Shown: piece by piece, positions 9,265 to 18,546 of the stretch
Layout: every line of letters begins with the position of its first letter
Numbering within the stretch: the stretch's first letter is position 1
Source of the DNA: PMG-095 sp037200885
GTDB lineage: Bacteria; Myxococcota_A; Polyangia; Polyangiales; Polyangiaceae
Assembly (NCBI GenBank): GCA_037200885.1
Contig: JBBCIN010000003.1
Coordinates: forward strand, 1-64,000
Reading direction: 5' to 3'
Length of the DNA: 64,000 nt
The notes under the pieces: generated by a model
Told to the model about the DNA's origin: nothing
What the model saw: only the letters and a program-made list of their open reading frames with translations
Database searches by the model: none
Made by a program: the position numbers and the translations under genes

Positions 9265-9301
9265 CAGTGCGCGGAACTTAGCTCAGATTCGGGTGCAGGG
9301 A

Positions 9302-11278
9302 TCACTCGAGCAGGATGCCCGGGGCATTCGTCTTGGCCCAAGCGACGAAAAGCTTGGCGACTTGCTCGCTGCCATATTCGGAATAGTGACTCCTTTGATC
9401 TCGGAACAGCGGCATACCGTCGCGAATCAAAGAGCAGCCTTTCGCATCACAGAATACTTGATTCTGGTCGAAGAACTTGACGGCAGGGTGACTGTGCGAA
9501 AGCCGAGCAACGACCGGCGCAAAATCCTTGTTCATGTCGTCACGCGCCGTCGGTTCGAGGTCACAGTTCAGCGCTCGGGGGTGGAGGCGCCGAGCAAAGC
9601 AGCCGCGCAGGTTCCGATGGTTGGCGCGGATGTGGGGAACGAACACAATCACCTGGATGCCATTTTCCTCTAGGAACGTGACCCGCCGTTCGAGATTGGG
9701 AATGAACTCGTCATCACGCTGATAGCTGAGTCCGTCGATGATCGCGTACTTGACCGTGCCCGCTTTTTTTACGAGCTCATCGATGAGCTGCCGCTGGTGA
9801 GCCGGGCGCGTGTCGTTACAGGCAAAGTTCTTCGCGAGGGAGGGGTTGTGTTCGATGTAGCCGAGCTCTACGCTGCAAGAACCAATCGACAGAATGGTGT
9901 GCGCCTGCGTGTGCGGGTTGGAGACCAGCCCCGGATACAGATGGTTTGCATAGCTGGTCCCGAGCACCAACAATGTCGGGTCCGCGTCTCGGTTGATCAT
10001 GCAGAACCACGCGCTGTAGGCGCGCGCCTCCGGGAACGGGTAGCGCGTTTTGCAAAGGCGATTATTTTCGTAGGGCCAAGCAGCAAATTGCTTCTGGAAT
10101 CGTTGCGCGCTCGCGGCCGCCGCTCGCTCCGGAAAGCCCTGCACTAGGAAGGCAGCGAGGCCGGCCGCGCCGATGGCCACCATGCCCACCAGCAGGATGG
10201 GGATCGGCCATTTGCGTGCTGCTTGCGGCGCTCGTAAGGGGCGCTCGACGAAGCGGTAGGTCAAGATCGAAAATAGCAAAGCCAGCACCAGGGCCGCAGC
10301 GCGCACCCGCGCCGACACCTCCTCGCCCTGAATGACCCGAGCAAACGCCAAGAACGGCCAATGCCAGAGATACAAAGGGAAGCTGACGAGACCGATTAGC
10401 ACGAGCGCGCGGCGCGCCAACAAGATGCGATTGAAGCAAGCGTGTGGGCCAGCGAAAATGCACAATGCGGCCCCGACAGTCGGCGGGAGTGCCCACCAGC
10501 CAGGAAACGATCGGGTGCTGTTGGTCGCGTAAAGCCCAAACCCCAACAGGGCCACGCCCGCCAGCGACGCAGCGTGGCCGAGCCAGATCGAGCGAGGTCC
10601 GGGCGCCTCGCGGTCGCGGCGAAGGCGCTCTAGATACGCCAAAGTGGCGCCGGTCAATAGTTCCCAGGCGCGCGCATGGGGCAAGTAGAAGGCGGAGACC
10701 GCGTCGGTCGAAGTACAATGAATGCTCCAGGCGAACGATGCGCAGGCGAGGACGCCCGCCAGCCACAGCCCATTTAGTCGGCACTTCCAAGCCGCCCAAA
10801 GCGCGATCGGCCAGACGAAGTAAAATTGCTCTTCGATGCCGAGCGACCACAGGTGCAGTAGCGGCTTGGTTTCCGCCGAAGAATCGAAGTACCCGCTCTC
10901 GTCCCAGAACAACCAATTGGAGACGAAGCCAGCGCCGCCTGCGATGTGCTTGCCGAGTTGTTGGAACTCGTCAGCGAACAGGGTGAACCAGGCGAACGCG
11001 TAGCAAGCGCTCAAGACGAGCAGCAGCGCAGGGAAAATCCGTTTGACTCTGCGCGCGTAGAACTCGGCAAGGCTGAACCGGCCTTCGCTCAAGCTCGCAT
11101 CGATGATCCGCGAGATCAGATACCCCGAGATGACGAAGAACACGTCGACGCCAATGAATCCACCGGGGAGCACGGAGGGGAAGGCGTGAAAGGCCAGCAC
11201 GGACACGACTGCGACTGCTCGCAGGCCATCAACGTCCGGTCGATATGACGGGTGGCTCAGGTGCGCAGGCGTTCCCAT
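9302..11278 (-). CDS. OafA-type acyltransferase with C-terminal SGNH domain
   Basis: This 658-residue protein modifies cell-surface glycans by O-acylation. Residues 1 to about 370 are an acyltransferase-3 membrane domain with about ten helices, opening with YRPDVDGLRAVAVVSVLAFH (conserved Arg20 and His31) and GGFIGVDVFFVISGYL. The C-terminal part is a periplasmic SGNH-hydrolase domain: block I reads LLVLGTSYANH (the usual GDSH is GTSYANH), and block V reads DQRSHYSEYG with the Asp-His pair. This two-domain layout is that of Salmonella OafA and related O-antigen acetylases. It lies at the edge of the glycan gene region, supporting a role in decorating that polymer. Confidence 0.9.
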   Translation of the reverse strand: MGTPAHLSHPSYRPDVDGLRAVAVVSVLAFHAFPSVLPGGFIGVDVFFVISGYLISRIIDASLSEGRFSLAEFYARRVKRIFPALLLVLSACYAFAWFTLFADEFQQLGKHIAGGAGFVSNWLFWDESGYFDSSAETKPLLHLWSLGIEEQFYFVWPIALWAAWKCRLNGLWLAGVLACASFAWSIHCTSTDAVSAFYLPHARAWELLTGATLAYLERLRRDREAPGPRSIWLGHAASLAGVALLGFGLYATNSTRSFPGWWALPPTVGAALCIFAGPHACFNRILLARRALVLIGLVSFPLYLWHWPFLAFARVIQGEEVSARVRAAALVLALLFSILTYRFVERPLRAPQAARKWPIPILLVGMVAIGAAGLAAFLVQGFPERAAAASAQRFQKQFAAWPYENNRLCKTRYPFPEARAYSAWFCMINRDADPTLLVLGTSYANHLYPGLVSNPHTQAHTILSIGSCSVELGYIEHNPSLAKNFACNDTRPAHQRQLIDELVKKAGTVKYAIIDGLSYQRDDEFIPNLERRVTFLEENGIQVIVFVPHIRANHRNLRGCFARRLHPRALNCDLEPTARDDMNKDFAPVVARLSHSHPAVKFFDQNQVFCDAKGCSLIRDGMPLFRDQRSHYSEYGSEQVAKLFVAWAKTNAPGILLE

Positions 11279-11399
11279 GGTCCAAACTCGGCGGAGCGTA
11301 GTCGTGACGCGGTCGATCGGCTACGCAGAAGCGCCCCGTGCACCGAGCGCTGCTACGCCGGACGCACGGCGCCGCGTACTGCGAGCGATCGAGATTTCG

Positions 11400-13172
11400 T
11401 CATTTCTGGCGTGCCTCCTGCGCGGCAGCCTCGAGGAAGCGCCTGGCGGCCAGCTTGCGTCGAGTGAAGCCCTCCACGCGGTCGTATTCGGGCAAGCAGG
11501 CGAGGAGGTCGTCGAGAACCATCGTCGAGCGGTAGCGATAGAGTCGAGGGTTGGCCGTCGAGTTGGCAATGACGCTGTTGGTTGCGACGGCGAGCTGCGT
11601 GAAAGCCCAATTGCCTACGACGAAGACCCAGAGCACGGCGCCTGCAACGGCAGTTCGGGCCAGTCGCGACGGACTCGGCGAGGCGTCGCCATCGGTCGCC
11701 AGATAAATGATCGCGCTGAACGCGACTGCGCTCACGATCCCGTACAGGGCGGGTGTGAAATGCCAAGCTGCCAGCGGGTCCGCGAGGAGGCCCTGGGCTG
11801 CCAAGGTCGCAATGAAGGCCGTGATGGCGACGAGCGCCGCGCGGTGCCGGAACCTGCGGAATGCGAAGACGCCATAGCCCAGGCTCATCGCCGTTGCGAC
11901 CACGAGAGGAACCGAAACGGTTGGCTCGAACAGGTACTGGCGCTGCGCATCCAACAGCTCCCGCCAGGTAACGTAGTTCGAATCACCTTGGAGGTAGAGA
12001 AGGAGCGACCACAGACACGAGGCAGCGGTGAGGCCGAGTAGAACGAACGCGTAGTTCAGGTCCTTGCGAGTGGCGCTCTCCTTGAGCAGGTACAGCCATC
12101 TGGCGAGAGCGACGACGACCAGGACGCCTGCGAGCGCAAGCGTCCGACACCCGAAGGTCCCAGTCCCATTCCACCAGCACCACCAACTCGCCTGGATGTA
12201 GAACTGGAGGAGCATCGCAAGCAGTGCGTACCCGCAGAAGAGTCGCTCGACGAGCGGCAAATCGCGACGTAGAGCCAGCGCCGCGAGCGCGAGCGCGCCG
12301 AGTGCGTAGAGCGGATGATAGCTCAGGAGGCCATGCCATGAGTGAAACAGCATGGTGCCGACCAGTGGATGAGCGAAGTCGACACTCCGGAAATTCGCGT
12401 CACCGTAGACATAGGGGCTATGCGACGGGGATCCGGTCATCCAGTAGTTGAACAGCAGGAGTTGGACGCCGTACGCGAGCAGAGGAACGCCGAGGGCGAG
12501 AGCGTGAAACACAACCGCTTTGTTCAGGCGGTCCCCGTAGCTGCGCCAAACGATGAACGCGCGTGCCGCCAGCGGCAATGGGACGTACATGATCAGGTTC
12601 ACCCGAACGATCAGCAGCAAGCCGCAGGCAACGCCGACGATCAAGCTGTCACGCAGACGCTCTGGACCGGCGCTGAGCGCCCAGAACACCGCGACCGCGA
12701 AGGTTACAAGCGAGAAGATCTCCGAGCTGTGATGCGTGGAATAAAAGCCAGCATGCGTACCCAGAAAAGCGACCGCGACCGTCAACACCAAGAGCAAGGG
12801 ATCACCGCGTGTGACCAGGCGAACGAGGCCGATGAGCGCCCACCAGAAAGCGATGGCAGCGAGCCAAGGCACCGTGTGCACACCGATCTTGACGGGCAAC
12901 AAGCTCAGCACTCGGCCGATGGCGTCACTCACGAGAGCCGGGGCGTGGGACCAATGAGTCATTGGCACACCAACGGGAGACAGTACGACGCTCTTGATCT
13001 TCAGAATATCGTAGGACGAAAAGGCTTTTAGCCACTCATTGTATCGCCCAAAGTCGGCTCCGCCGCGTGACTGCGCCCCCAAGGCCACGGCAGACACTAG
13101 CCAGACGACTCTGATCACCTGCTCTCGCGTCCAGCGGATTGGCAGAGCCAGCGCCGAGCGTTCGGTGGGCAT
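11400..13172 (-). CDS. polytopic membrane protein, GT-C glycosyltransferase-like
   Basis: This 590-residue protein starts at ATG 13172 (a TTG lies one codon upstream) and has about 11-12 hydrophobic helices. A loop after the first helix contains an acidic GGADFGRYNEWLKAF segment, and a later loop has HSSEIFS. That arrangement, with acidic residues in the first extracytoplasmic loop, is typical of GT-C glycosyltransferases that use lipid-linked sugars. No closer family is recognisable, and the acceptor is unknown. It shares strand and region with the next membrane protein and a GT4 gene, so a role in surface-glycan assembly is inferred from context. Confidence 0.7.
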   Translation of the reverse strand: MPTERSALALPIRWTREQVIRVVWLVSAVALGAQSRGGADFGRYNEWLKAFSSYDILKIKSVVLSPVGVPMTHWSHAPALVSDAIGRVLSLLPVKIGVHTVPWLAAIAFWWALIGLVRLVTRGDPLLLVLTVAVAFLGTHAGFYSTHHSSEIFSLVTFAVAVFWALSAGPERLRDSLIVGVACGLLLIVRVNLIMYVPLPLAARAFIVWRSYGDRLNKAVVFHALALGVPLLAYGVQLLLFNYWMTGSPSHSPYVYGDANFRSVDFAHPLVGTMLFHSWHGLLSYHPLYALGALALAALALRRDLPLVERLFCGYALLAMLLQFYIQASWWCWWNGTGTFGCRTLALAGVLVVVALARWLYLLKESATRKDLNYAFVLLGLTAASCLWSLLLYLQGDSNYVTWRELLDAQRQYLFEPTVSVPLVVATAMSLGYGVFAFRRFRHRAALVAITAFIATLAAQGLLADPLAAWHFTPALYGIVSAVAFSAIIYLATDGDASPSPSRLARTAVAGAVLWVFVVGNWAFTQLAVATNSVIANSTANPRLYRYRSTMVLDDLLACLPEYDRVEGFTRRKLAARRFLEAAAQEARQK

Positions 13173-13380
13173 CAAGCGTCTCCCGCGGAGGGCGCTTCAG
13201 TGGCAACAGAGCAGCGACCTCTTGCCAAGATGAAATCGACTGCGCCGTCCCGCATACTCGCGCAGCTACAGCGAGGGCAGTGCTTCTGTCAATAGCCGAT
13301 CGCCAGGCCCGGCCAGTTAGCGGTCGGGCTGCGGAATTACGGACCTCTCGTCTCGCTCGGTGTCGCTCGGCTATCGAGCG

Positions 13381-14985
13381 TCAGCGGTCGAGCGTGTAAA
13401 GCGAGTAGCCTGCCGTGAGAGCGTGATGCGGCGCGCCCTGCTGCGCCAAGAAGGTCGCTAGTGGCCCGCGCGGTTGTCCCCTGATGAGGACGTGCGTCAC
13501 GCCATAGTGCTCGATGATTCGACCTCGCTCATCGGCGCTGATGGGTCTGGTCAAGAAACGTTGAACGGAGTAGTTGCGTTCGGCCTCGTCCGGGACGAGC
13601 GGGTTCGTGTGCCGCAAGGCAATGACCTTGGGGCCAAACGTCGGGATCGGCCAGGAATTGAGCGAATCAGCCAGAATGACCGCGTTCTTCCCAGCGATTC
13701 GCCCGGCGTCCCGCGCGTAGCGCACGTAGTAACTCTCGCGAGGTAGTCCGCGACTCTCCTTCAGCGATTCGGTCGTTGCGATCTCGAGGTTGTGAACCGC
13801 AAACGGCGCGAGCAGGAGGACGACGAGACCCGCCGCGAGTAGCTTGCGCCAGGGGCGATCCAGCACCGACCAGGCCTCGCTGGAGCCCGCCGTCAGATTG
13901 AGCAGCAGCCAAACGACCGCGAGCTGCAAATAGAAGATGGCCAAGAGCAGGAAGCGATGCCCGAGCGGGATCTCGACGAATTTGTTGACGACGAACGGCA
14001 GCAGCATGGAGAGCGCGCCCAGGCTGACGAACAGCCGCCGCCTTTGCAGAAAGAAATAAGGCAGCGCGAGCACGCCGAGCAGACACAGACCGAGCGTGCT
14101 CGACAGCTGCGCCCATTCGTAAAAGCGGTGCGGCTGCTCGATGAATTTGCCCTGGACGGCCTCTTGGACGCCCTGGCTCATCCAGTTCGCGGCGTCACTC
14201 TTTCCGCCGGCCATCACCTCCCAGGGAGAAAAGTACGGCCAGAAATGCGAAAGGGCGCACCCGGAAACGAGAGCTAGACACAGCTCAGCGCGGCGACGCC
14301 AGGTGCCTTGCGCCTCGGTCAACAGCAAGAGCCCCGCGCCCGAAATCGAAAGCATCGCCGTCAGCTGGTGCACGATCAGCACGCTCGCCGCCCAGAGCAC
14401 CACCAGCCCGATACCGATGAATGGCTTGCCTTTGCTGCGGAGCACCTGAAGAACGAGCGCGAAGCCGAGCAGGGTCAGCCCGATGGCAGCGGTAGACGGG
14501 TAACTCGCAACGCGCACGAACATGCTCAGCTGGTACACGTTGGAGTACGCGAGCGGACGCCACCAACTGAAGAACAACACGAACAGCCCGTACACGGGCG
14601 CGAGTTCGCTGCGAAAGAACGTCCTGAAGAAGGCGTAGATACCGAGGATAATCGACAATGTGTTGAAGATGGCCGACGCGCTCATGGCGCCCAACGCGTC
14701 GAGCCGAAGAGCCCGACCCAGGAGCGCGATCAGAATGAACTGGGGACCGAACCGCGGAGAGCTCGCCGAGCTGACGAGGTGCGGGTTCAGCGGATGCCAT
14801 GGGTTGTCGAGCAGCACTCGCAGGACGGCAGAGTGCTCCCAATAGTCCGCGTTCGGGCTGTAAGTGATGCTCCGCACGAAGCATGCTTCCCAGCTCACCC
14901 ACGCGAGCAATGCGGCGCTCAGGAGCACGTACGCTGCCGCCAGCCCGTAGCGCCGAACGAGGGCAAACAGGCGCGCGCGAGTCAT
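13381..14985 (-). CDS. polytopic membrane protein, GT-C glycosyltransferase-like
   Basis: This 534-residue membrane protein has about 11 helices and a C-terminal soluble domain that ends in TAGYSLYTLDR. The loop after helix 1 carries PNADYWEHSAVLRVLLD, an Asp/Glu-containing motif as in GT-C enzymes. The C-terminal part (KNAVILADSLNSWPIPTFG, VTHVLIRG) resembles the periplasmic tail of such enzymes. I chose ATG 14985 (MTRARLFALVRRYG) because it leads straight into helix 1. The frame is open to 15078, but the added residues are Arg/Thr-rich, and part of them decodes the duplicated end of the neighbouring glycosyltransferase gene. The spacing to that gene is about 100 bases. Confidence 0.7.
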   Translation of the reverse strand: MTRARLFALVRRYGLAAAYVLLSAALLAWVSWEACFVRSITYSPNADYWEHSAVLRVLLDNPWHPLNPHLVSSASSPRFGPQFILIALLGRALRLDALGAMSASAIFNTLSIILGIYAFFRTFFRSELAPVYGLFVLFFSWWRPLAYSNVYQLSMFVRVASYPSTAAIGLTLLGFALVLQVLRSKGKPFIGIGLVVLWAASVLIVHQLTAMLSISGAGLLLLTEAQGTWRRRAELCLALVSGCALSHFWPYFSPWEVMAGGKSDAANWMSQGVQEAVQGKFIEQPHRFYEWAQLSSTLGLCLLGVLALPYFFLQRRRLFVSLGALSMLLPFVVNKFVEIPLGHRFLLLAIFYLQLAVVWLLLNLTAGSSEAWSVLDRPWRKLLAAGLVVLLLAPFAVHNLEIATTESLKESRGLPRESYYVRYARDAGRIAGKNAVILADSLNSWPIPTFGPKVIALRHTNPLVPDEAERNYSVQRFLTRPISADERGRIIEHYGVTHVLIRGQPRGPLATFLAQQGAPHHALTAGYSLYTLDR

Positions 14986-15068
14986 CGGGGCGAGGAATGT
15001 GCTGGTGCAGCGCGGTCGTGTCAAGAAGCGGTTTCCGCGCATTTTTCGCGGCGCCGCAGCAAAAACCA

Positions 15069-15108
15069 AGCGCGCCACGAGCTCGGCTCAGCGCGCCACG
15101 AGCTCGGC
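15069..15108. repeat. 19-base direct repeat, period 21, at the 3' end of a glycosyltransferase gene
   Basis: The 19-base unit AGCGCGCCACGAGCTCGGC occurs at 15069-15087 and again at 15090-15108. On the minus strand the second copy encodes the last residues AELVAR of the GT4 protein, followed by TGA; the first copy, just past the stop, would encode AELVAR again in the same frame. This is a 21-base (7-codon) in-frame tandem duplication whose junction creates the stop codon. Confidence 0.85.
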
Positions 15109-16137
15109 AAATAGCGTGGCGTATTGCGCGATAATGCGCGGCCAGGAGTAGCTCTGCTCGGTATACGCTCGGCCGTGTTCGCCGCGCTGTTTCCGGATCT
15201 CGGCGCTGCCGACGAGCTCACTCAGGGCTTCGACGAAAGCGTCCGCGTCTTCGGGCGCGACGAGGCGGCCGTTCTCGCCGTCGACCACGGCGTCCGGGAT
15301 CCCCTGCAAACGAGAGGCCACGACCGGCAGCCCGCTGGCGGACGCCTCGATGGCGACGATCCCGAAACCCTCGACGTTGCCCGGCACGACGATGTTCGGC
15401 ATCACGAACACGTCGCTCGAGCCGAGCAGATCGAGCAGGCGAGCGTCGCTCACGCTGCCCACCAGCCACACGTTGTCGGTCATGCCCACCTCGGCAGCGA
15501 CGCGCGCGATTTCGTCGTGGTGCGCGCCCACACCCACCACGACGTACAGAACGTTGGAGAGCCGCGGCAGCACGTAGCGCACGAACCACGCGGCTCCCTT
15601 CCTGGGCACGAGCCGGCCCACCGTAACGAGCGCAACGCGACCTTTACGTCGCTGCTCCAGCTCAGCGTCCACGTGACTGGCACTCGCGCGCGAGACCTCG
15701 AAATAGCGAGCAGGGACCCCGATCGAGATGGTGCTCACCGAGCGCAATCCCCGAGCTTCGGCGAGCTTTCGAGTCGATTCACTGTTGGCGATGATCGCGT
15801 CCGCCTTCAGAAATAGCTTCAGGTAGCTTTGGTAGACGCGCGGACGAAACGTCAGGTCGAGTCCGTGCACCGAGATGGCTACTTTCTTCCCGAACAAGCG
15901 AGGCAAAAAGCCTGCTGCGCTGAGCATTGCGTCGCCCAGGTGAATCACGTCGTAGCGATGCGCGGTGAATGCCACGCGCCAAAAGACGTATGGTAGAAAC
16001 CAAACCAAATGCGCCTGTGAACCACCCCACGTGATCGTCGTTTTGGGCTCGGGGAACCCGGTGAGCAGGCCGTGGCTCAGGCTCTCCATGCCGCCGACTC
16101 GCGGCGGGTATTTTCGGGTGACGAACAGAACGTGCAT
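15088..16137 (-). CDS. family 4 glycosyltransferase
   Basis: This 349-residue GT-B fold enzyme transfers a sugar from a nucleotide donor, probably on the cytoplasmic face of the membrane. The N-terminal segment MHVLFVTRKYPPRVGGMESL carries the Gly-rich acceptor loop. The C-terminal donor site has the GT4 EGFGIVAIEASASGLPVVA motif with its two glutamates. The GRLVPRKGA and VGVGAHHDE segments are also typical. ATG 16137 is the natural start. It is divergent from a second GT4 gene, with about 110 bases between them. The last codons are duplicated just beyond the stop (see the repeat at 15069). Confidence 0.9.
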   Translation of the reverse strand: MHVLFVTRKYPPRVGGMESLSHGLLTGFPEPKTTITWGGSQAHLVWFLPYVFWRVAFTAHRYDVIHLGDAMLSAAGFLPRLFGKKVAISVHGLDLTFRPRVYQSYLKLFLKADAIIANSESTRKLAEARGLRSVSTISIGVPARYFEVSRASASHVDAELEQRRKGRVALVTVGRLVPRKGAAWFVRYVLPRLSNVLYVVVGVGAHHDEIARVAAEVGMTDNVWLVGSVSDARLLDLLGSSDVFVMPNIVVPGNVEGFGIVAIEASASGLPVVASRLQGIPDAVVDGENGRLVAPEDADAFVEALSELVGSAEIRKQRGEHGRAYTEQSYSWPRIIAQYATLFAELVAR

Positions 16138-16246
16138 GACCGAGCTCGTTTAGCCTTCGCTCAGCACAATTGCCATCGCTTTGCGGCGATGCTACTCCAC
16201 GCCGCCGCGCCGCGCTGGATCGCGGCAAAACCCTGGAGTTTCTTGC

Positions 16247-17317
16247 GTGAATGCCACTCTCAAGCTGGCCCTACTGAGCTACCCCTACCACGCGTCGAAA
16301 CATACCGGCCGTGGACACGATCGCTACGTGGCGGAGCTAGTCGAGAACACGGCCCGAGAGTGCGGCAACGTGGGCATGACCGTCGTCGACACCGGCTTCG
16401 CCAAGAACACGCTGAGCGGCCTACTCAAGCTTCCGCAGCAGGCGCTGGACCTGCTGCGTGCCGACGCCGACGTCTATCACGCGATCTCACCGATGGGCGG
16501 CGCGCCCGCAGCGCTGCTCGGGCGACGCCCCCTGGTGGTAACGATTCACGATCTGATCGCGTTCAACGTTGCAGGCTTCGAGAGCAACCTGAAGCATCGG
16601 CTGGCTCAGCAGTGCGTGCGTATCTGTTTGAAGCTCGCCGACGCCATCATCGTGCCCTACCAAATAACCAAGGATGAGCTCGTCAGCCGTTTGCGGGCCG
16701 ACCCGTCCAAGGTCCACGTGGTCAACTATGGCGTGGATCACCAAAGCTACTTCCCACGACCTAACATCGTGCGACTGCCACGGACGATTCTATATGTGGG
16801 CGCGGTCAGCCGGTCGAAGGGGGTCGAGGTCTTGGTTCGCGCCTTCGCCCAGGTCAAAGCACGGGTCCCCGATGCAAAACTGTTGATCGGAGGCAAGAGC
16901 AGCCTCGATCAGCCGATGCTGGAGAGCTTGGTTCGGAGTCTCGCGGTCAGCGACGTGACCTTTGCGGGCTTCATCGCCGAGGCCGATCTGGCAACGCACT
17001 ACGCACAGGCAACCGTGATGGTTTTTCCATCGCACTATGGCTTCGGCCTCTCGACGCTCGAGGCCATGGCTTGCGGCACGCCGGTCGTGGGCGTGCGCGC
17101 GTTGGACGCTCCGGAGTTCTTCGCCGATGCGGGAATATTGGCCGAGCCGGACGATGCCGACGACTTGGCGCGCTGCCTCGGCAAAGTGTTGACCGACTCG
17201 GATCTGCAGCAAGATTTGTCACGCCGCTCGATTGCGCGAGCCGCACTATTTTCGTGGGCGCGAACTGCGCGCGAGAACGTGAGTGTGTACGAGAGAGTCG
17301 CGCGCAGATCGGCTTAG
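16247..17317 (+). CDS. family 4 glycosyltransferase
   Basis: This GT4 enzyme starts at GTG 16247, supported by GGAG at 16235-16238 with a spacing of 8 bases; the open frame upstream to 16181 is not credible protein. It is 356 residues long. The donor-site motif is FGFGLSTLEAMACGTPVVG-like (YGFGLSTLEAMACGTPVVG), and ILYVGAVSRSKGVEVLVRAF marks the start of the C-terminal Rossmann half. It probably adds a sugar, perhaps mannose or perosamine-derived, to the surface glycan. The donor is inferred from neighbours, not from sequence. Confidence 0.9.
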   Translation: MNATLKLALLSYPYHASKHTGRGHDRYVAELVENTARECGNVGMTVVDTGFAKNTLSGLLKLPQQALDLLRADADVYHAISPMGGAPAALLGRRPLVVTIHDLIAFNVAGFESNLKHRLAQQCVRICLKLADAIIVPYQITKDELVSRLRADPSKVHVVNYGVDHQSYFPRPNIVRLPRTILYVGAVSRSKGVEVLVRAFAQVKARVPDAKLLIGGKSSLDQPMLESLVRSLAVSDVTFAGFIAEADLATHYAQATVMVFPSHYGFGLSTLEAMACGTPVVGVRALDAPEFFADAGILAEPDDADDLARCLGKVLTDSDLQQDLSRRSIARAALFSWARTARENVSVYERVARRSA

Positions 17318-17396
17318 TACCGCGCACCAAAAGAACGCCGCTGGGCCGCAGGAGGCACCTTCGCGAAGGGCACACCTCGCCGATGAAGATTATACG

Positions 17397-17418
17397 GTGT
17401 GAACACTTGTGTGAACAC
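17397..17418. repeat. two direct copies of GTGTGAACAC in a convergent intergenic region
   Basis: GTGTGAACAC is found at 17397-17406 and 17409-17418, a 12-base period close to one DNA helical turn. It lies between the convergent GT4 gene and the UPF0104-type gene. It could be a chance repeat or a protein-binding site; no gene starts nearby. Confidence 0.5.
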
Positions 17419-17506
17419 AGCATGATCTCTGCGCTGCGAGGCGCGATCACCGTCGGACGACCGCCGATCCCGCCATAGACCACGACCCGCGCGAAATTGC
17501 GCGAGG

Positions 17507-18484
17507 TCAGAGTGGCTTCACTCGTTGGCTCGGATCCGTTCTGGGCTCGCGCCTGATGAAGCGGCGCAGCAACTGAAGCGCCACGACGCCCAGCGCGAGA
17601 TCGGCGCCCATGTACAGCATGCGCGAGACCAGTGGGAAGACGACCGCGAGCGAACCGATCGCCGCGCCACCGAGCAGCATGTACATGGTCGCTTCGCGAA
17701 CTCCGAGCCCGCCGGGCACGAGAAACACGACGAAGCCTGCGGTATCCGAAAGGATCAACGAGGCCATCACCAGCAGAATGGTGTTTAGCCCGAGGTCGTA
17801 ACCAATCGCGGCGCACAGCGCGAAGCCGCCAATGCCGGACACCACTTGAGCGAGAAAATGGATCAGGTGTAGACGAATCAGCAGTGGCGCCGAGACGTCG
17901 AAGAAGGCCATTTCGCGCTTGAACAGCCGCTTGACCAGCGCGATCCCGAGCTTGAGAGCGCGGGTGTGAAAGTACATACAAATGGCGTCGAGCGAGAGCA
18001 ACAAGACGAACGCGACCAAGACGGCGCTGCGTGGAAACGGACCCCGGGCGAAGAGCAGGAAGACCAAGCTCAGAAGCACCCCCGTGACCAGCGAGATCAC
18101 CAGATTGATCAAGTTGACGTACAGAATCAGGGACTTCGAGAAGCCGCGCGCCGAGAGCCAATACATTTGTATCGCGTATGACCAAAACTTGCCTGGTAAA
18201 TACTTGGTCAGACTGGTGGTGTTGACCGTCGCCACCGTCTCCGGAAAGGTCAGCTGCCTGCTTTCCGAGAGCACGTTGATCGCGGTCTGCCAGGCTCGGC
18301 TCGCCAACAACGAGGCAGCGATCACGGTCGCAAACGAGAACACGAGCAGAGGATAGTCGAGTCGAAAGTGATGAGCCTTGACCTCGCTCCAGTTGCGCTG
18401 CACCGCGCGCGCGAAGAAAAATATCACGCCGCTCGCGATTAAGAACGAAGCGACCTGTTTGACCCGCTTGCTCAGCTGCGGCAT
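17507..18484 (-). CDS. lysylphosphatidylglycerol synthase TM region / UPF0104 (AglD-like) membrane protein
   Basis: This 325-residue inner-membrane protein has about eight helices and the UPF0104 signature FLVPGGLGVREATMYMLL near residue 250. Other family marks are STLTKYLPGKFWSY-like (TTSLTKYLPGKFWSY) around residue 90. Relatives include the membrane half of MprF and archaeal AglD, which handle lipid-linked substrates or act as flippases. In this glycan region a role in moving or synthesising a lipid-linked sugar is plausible. The start is ATG 18484 (MPQLSKRVKQ). Transcription converges with the upstream-lying GT4 gene. Confidence 0.85.
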   Translation of the reverse strand: MPQLSKRVKQVASFLIASGVIFFFARAVQRNWSEVKAHHFRLDYPLLVFSFATVIAASLLASRAWQTAINVLSESRQLTFPETVATVNTTSLTKYLPGKFWSYAIQMYWLSARGFSKSLILYVNLINLVISLVTGVLLSLVFLLFARGPFPRSAVLVAFVLLLSLDAICMYFHTRALKLGIALVKRLFKREMAFFDVSAPLLIRLHLIHFLAQVVSGIGGFALCAAIGYDLGLNTILLVMASLILSDTAGFVVFLVPGGLGVREATMYMLLGGAAIGSLAVVFPLVSRMLYMGADLALGVVALQLLRRFIRREPRTDPSQRVKPL

Positions 18485-18546
18485 TTTCAGAAACCGCGGA
18501 ACGGTGCGGGCAGGCGACGCTCGAAGATGTGGCAGCTAGCCACCAT

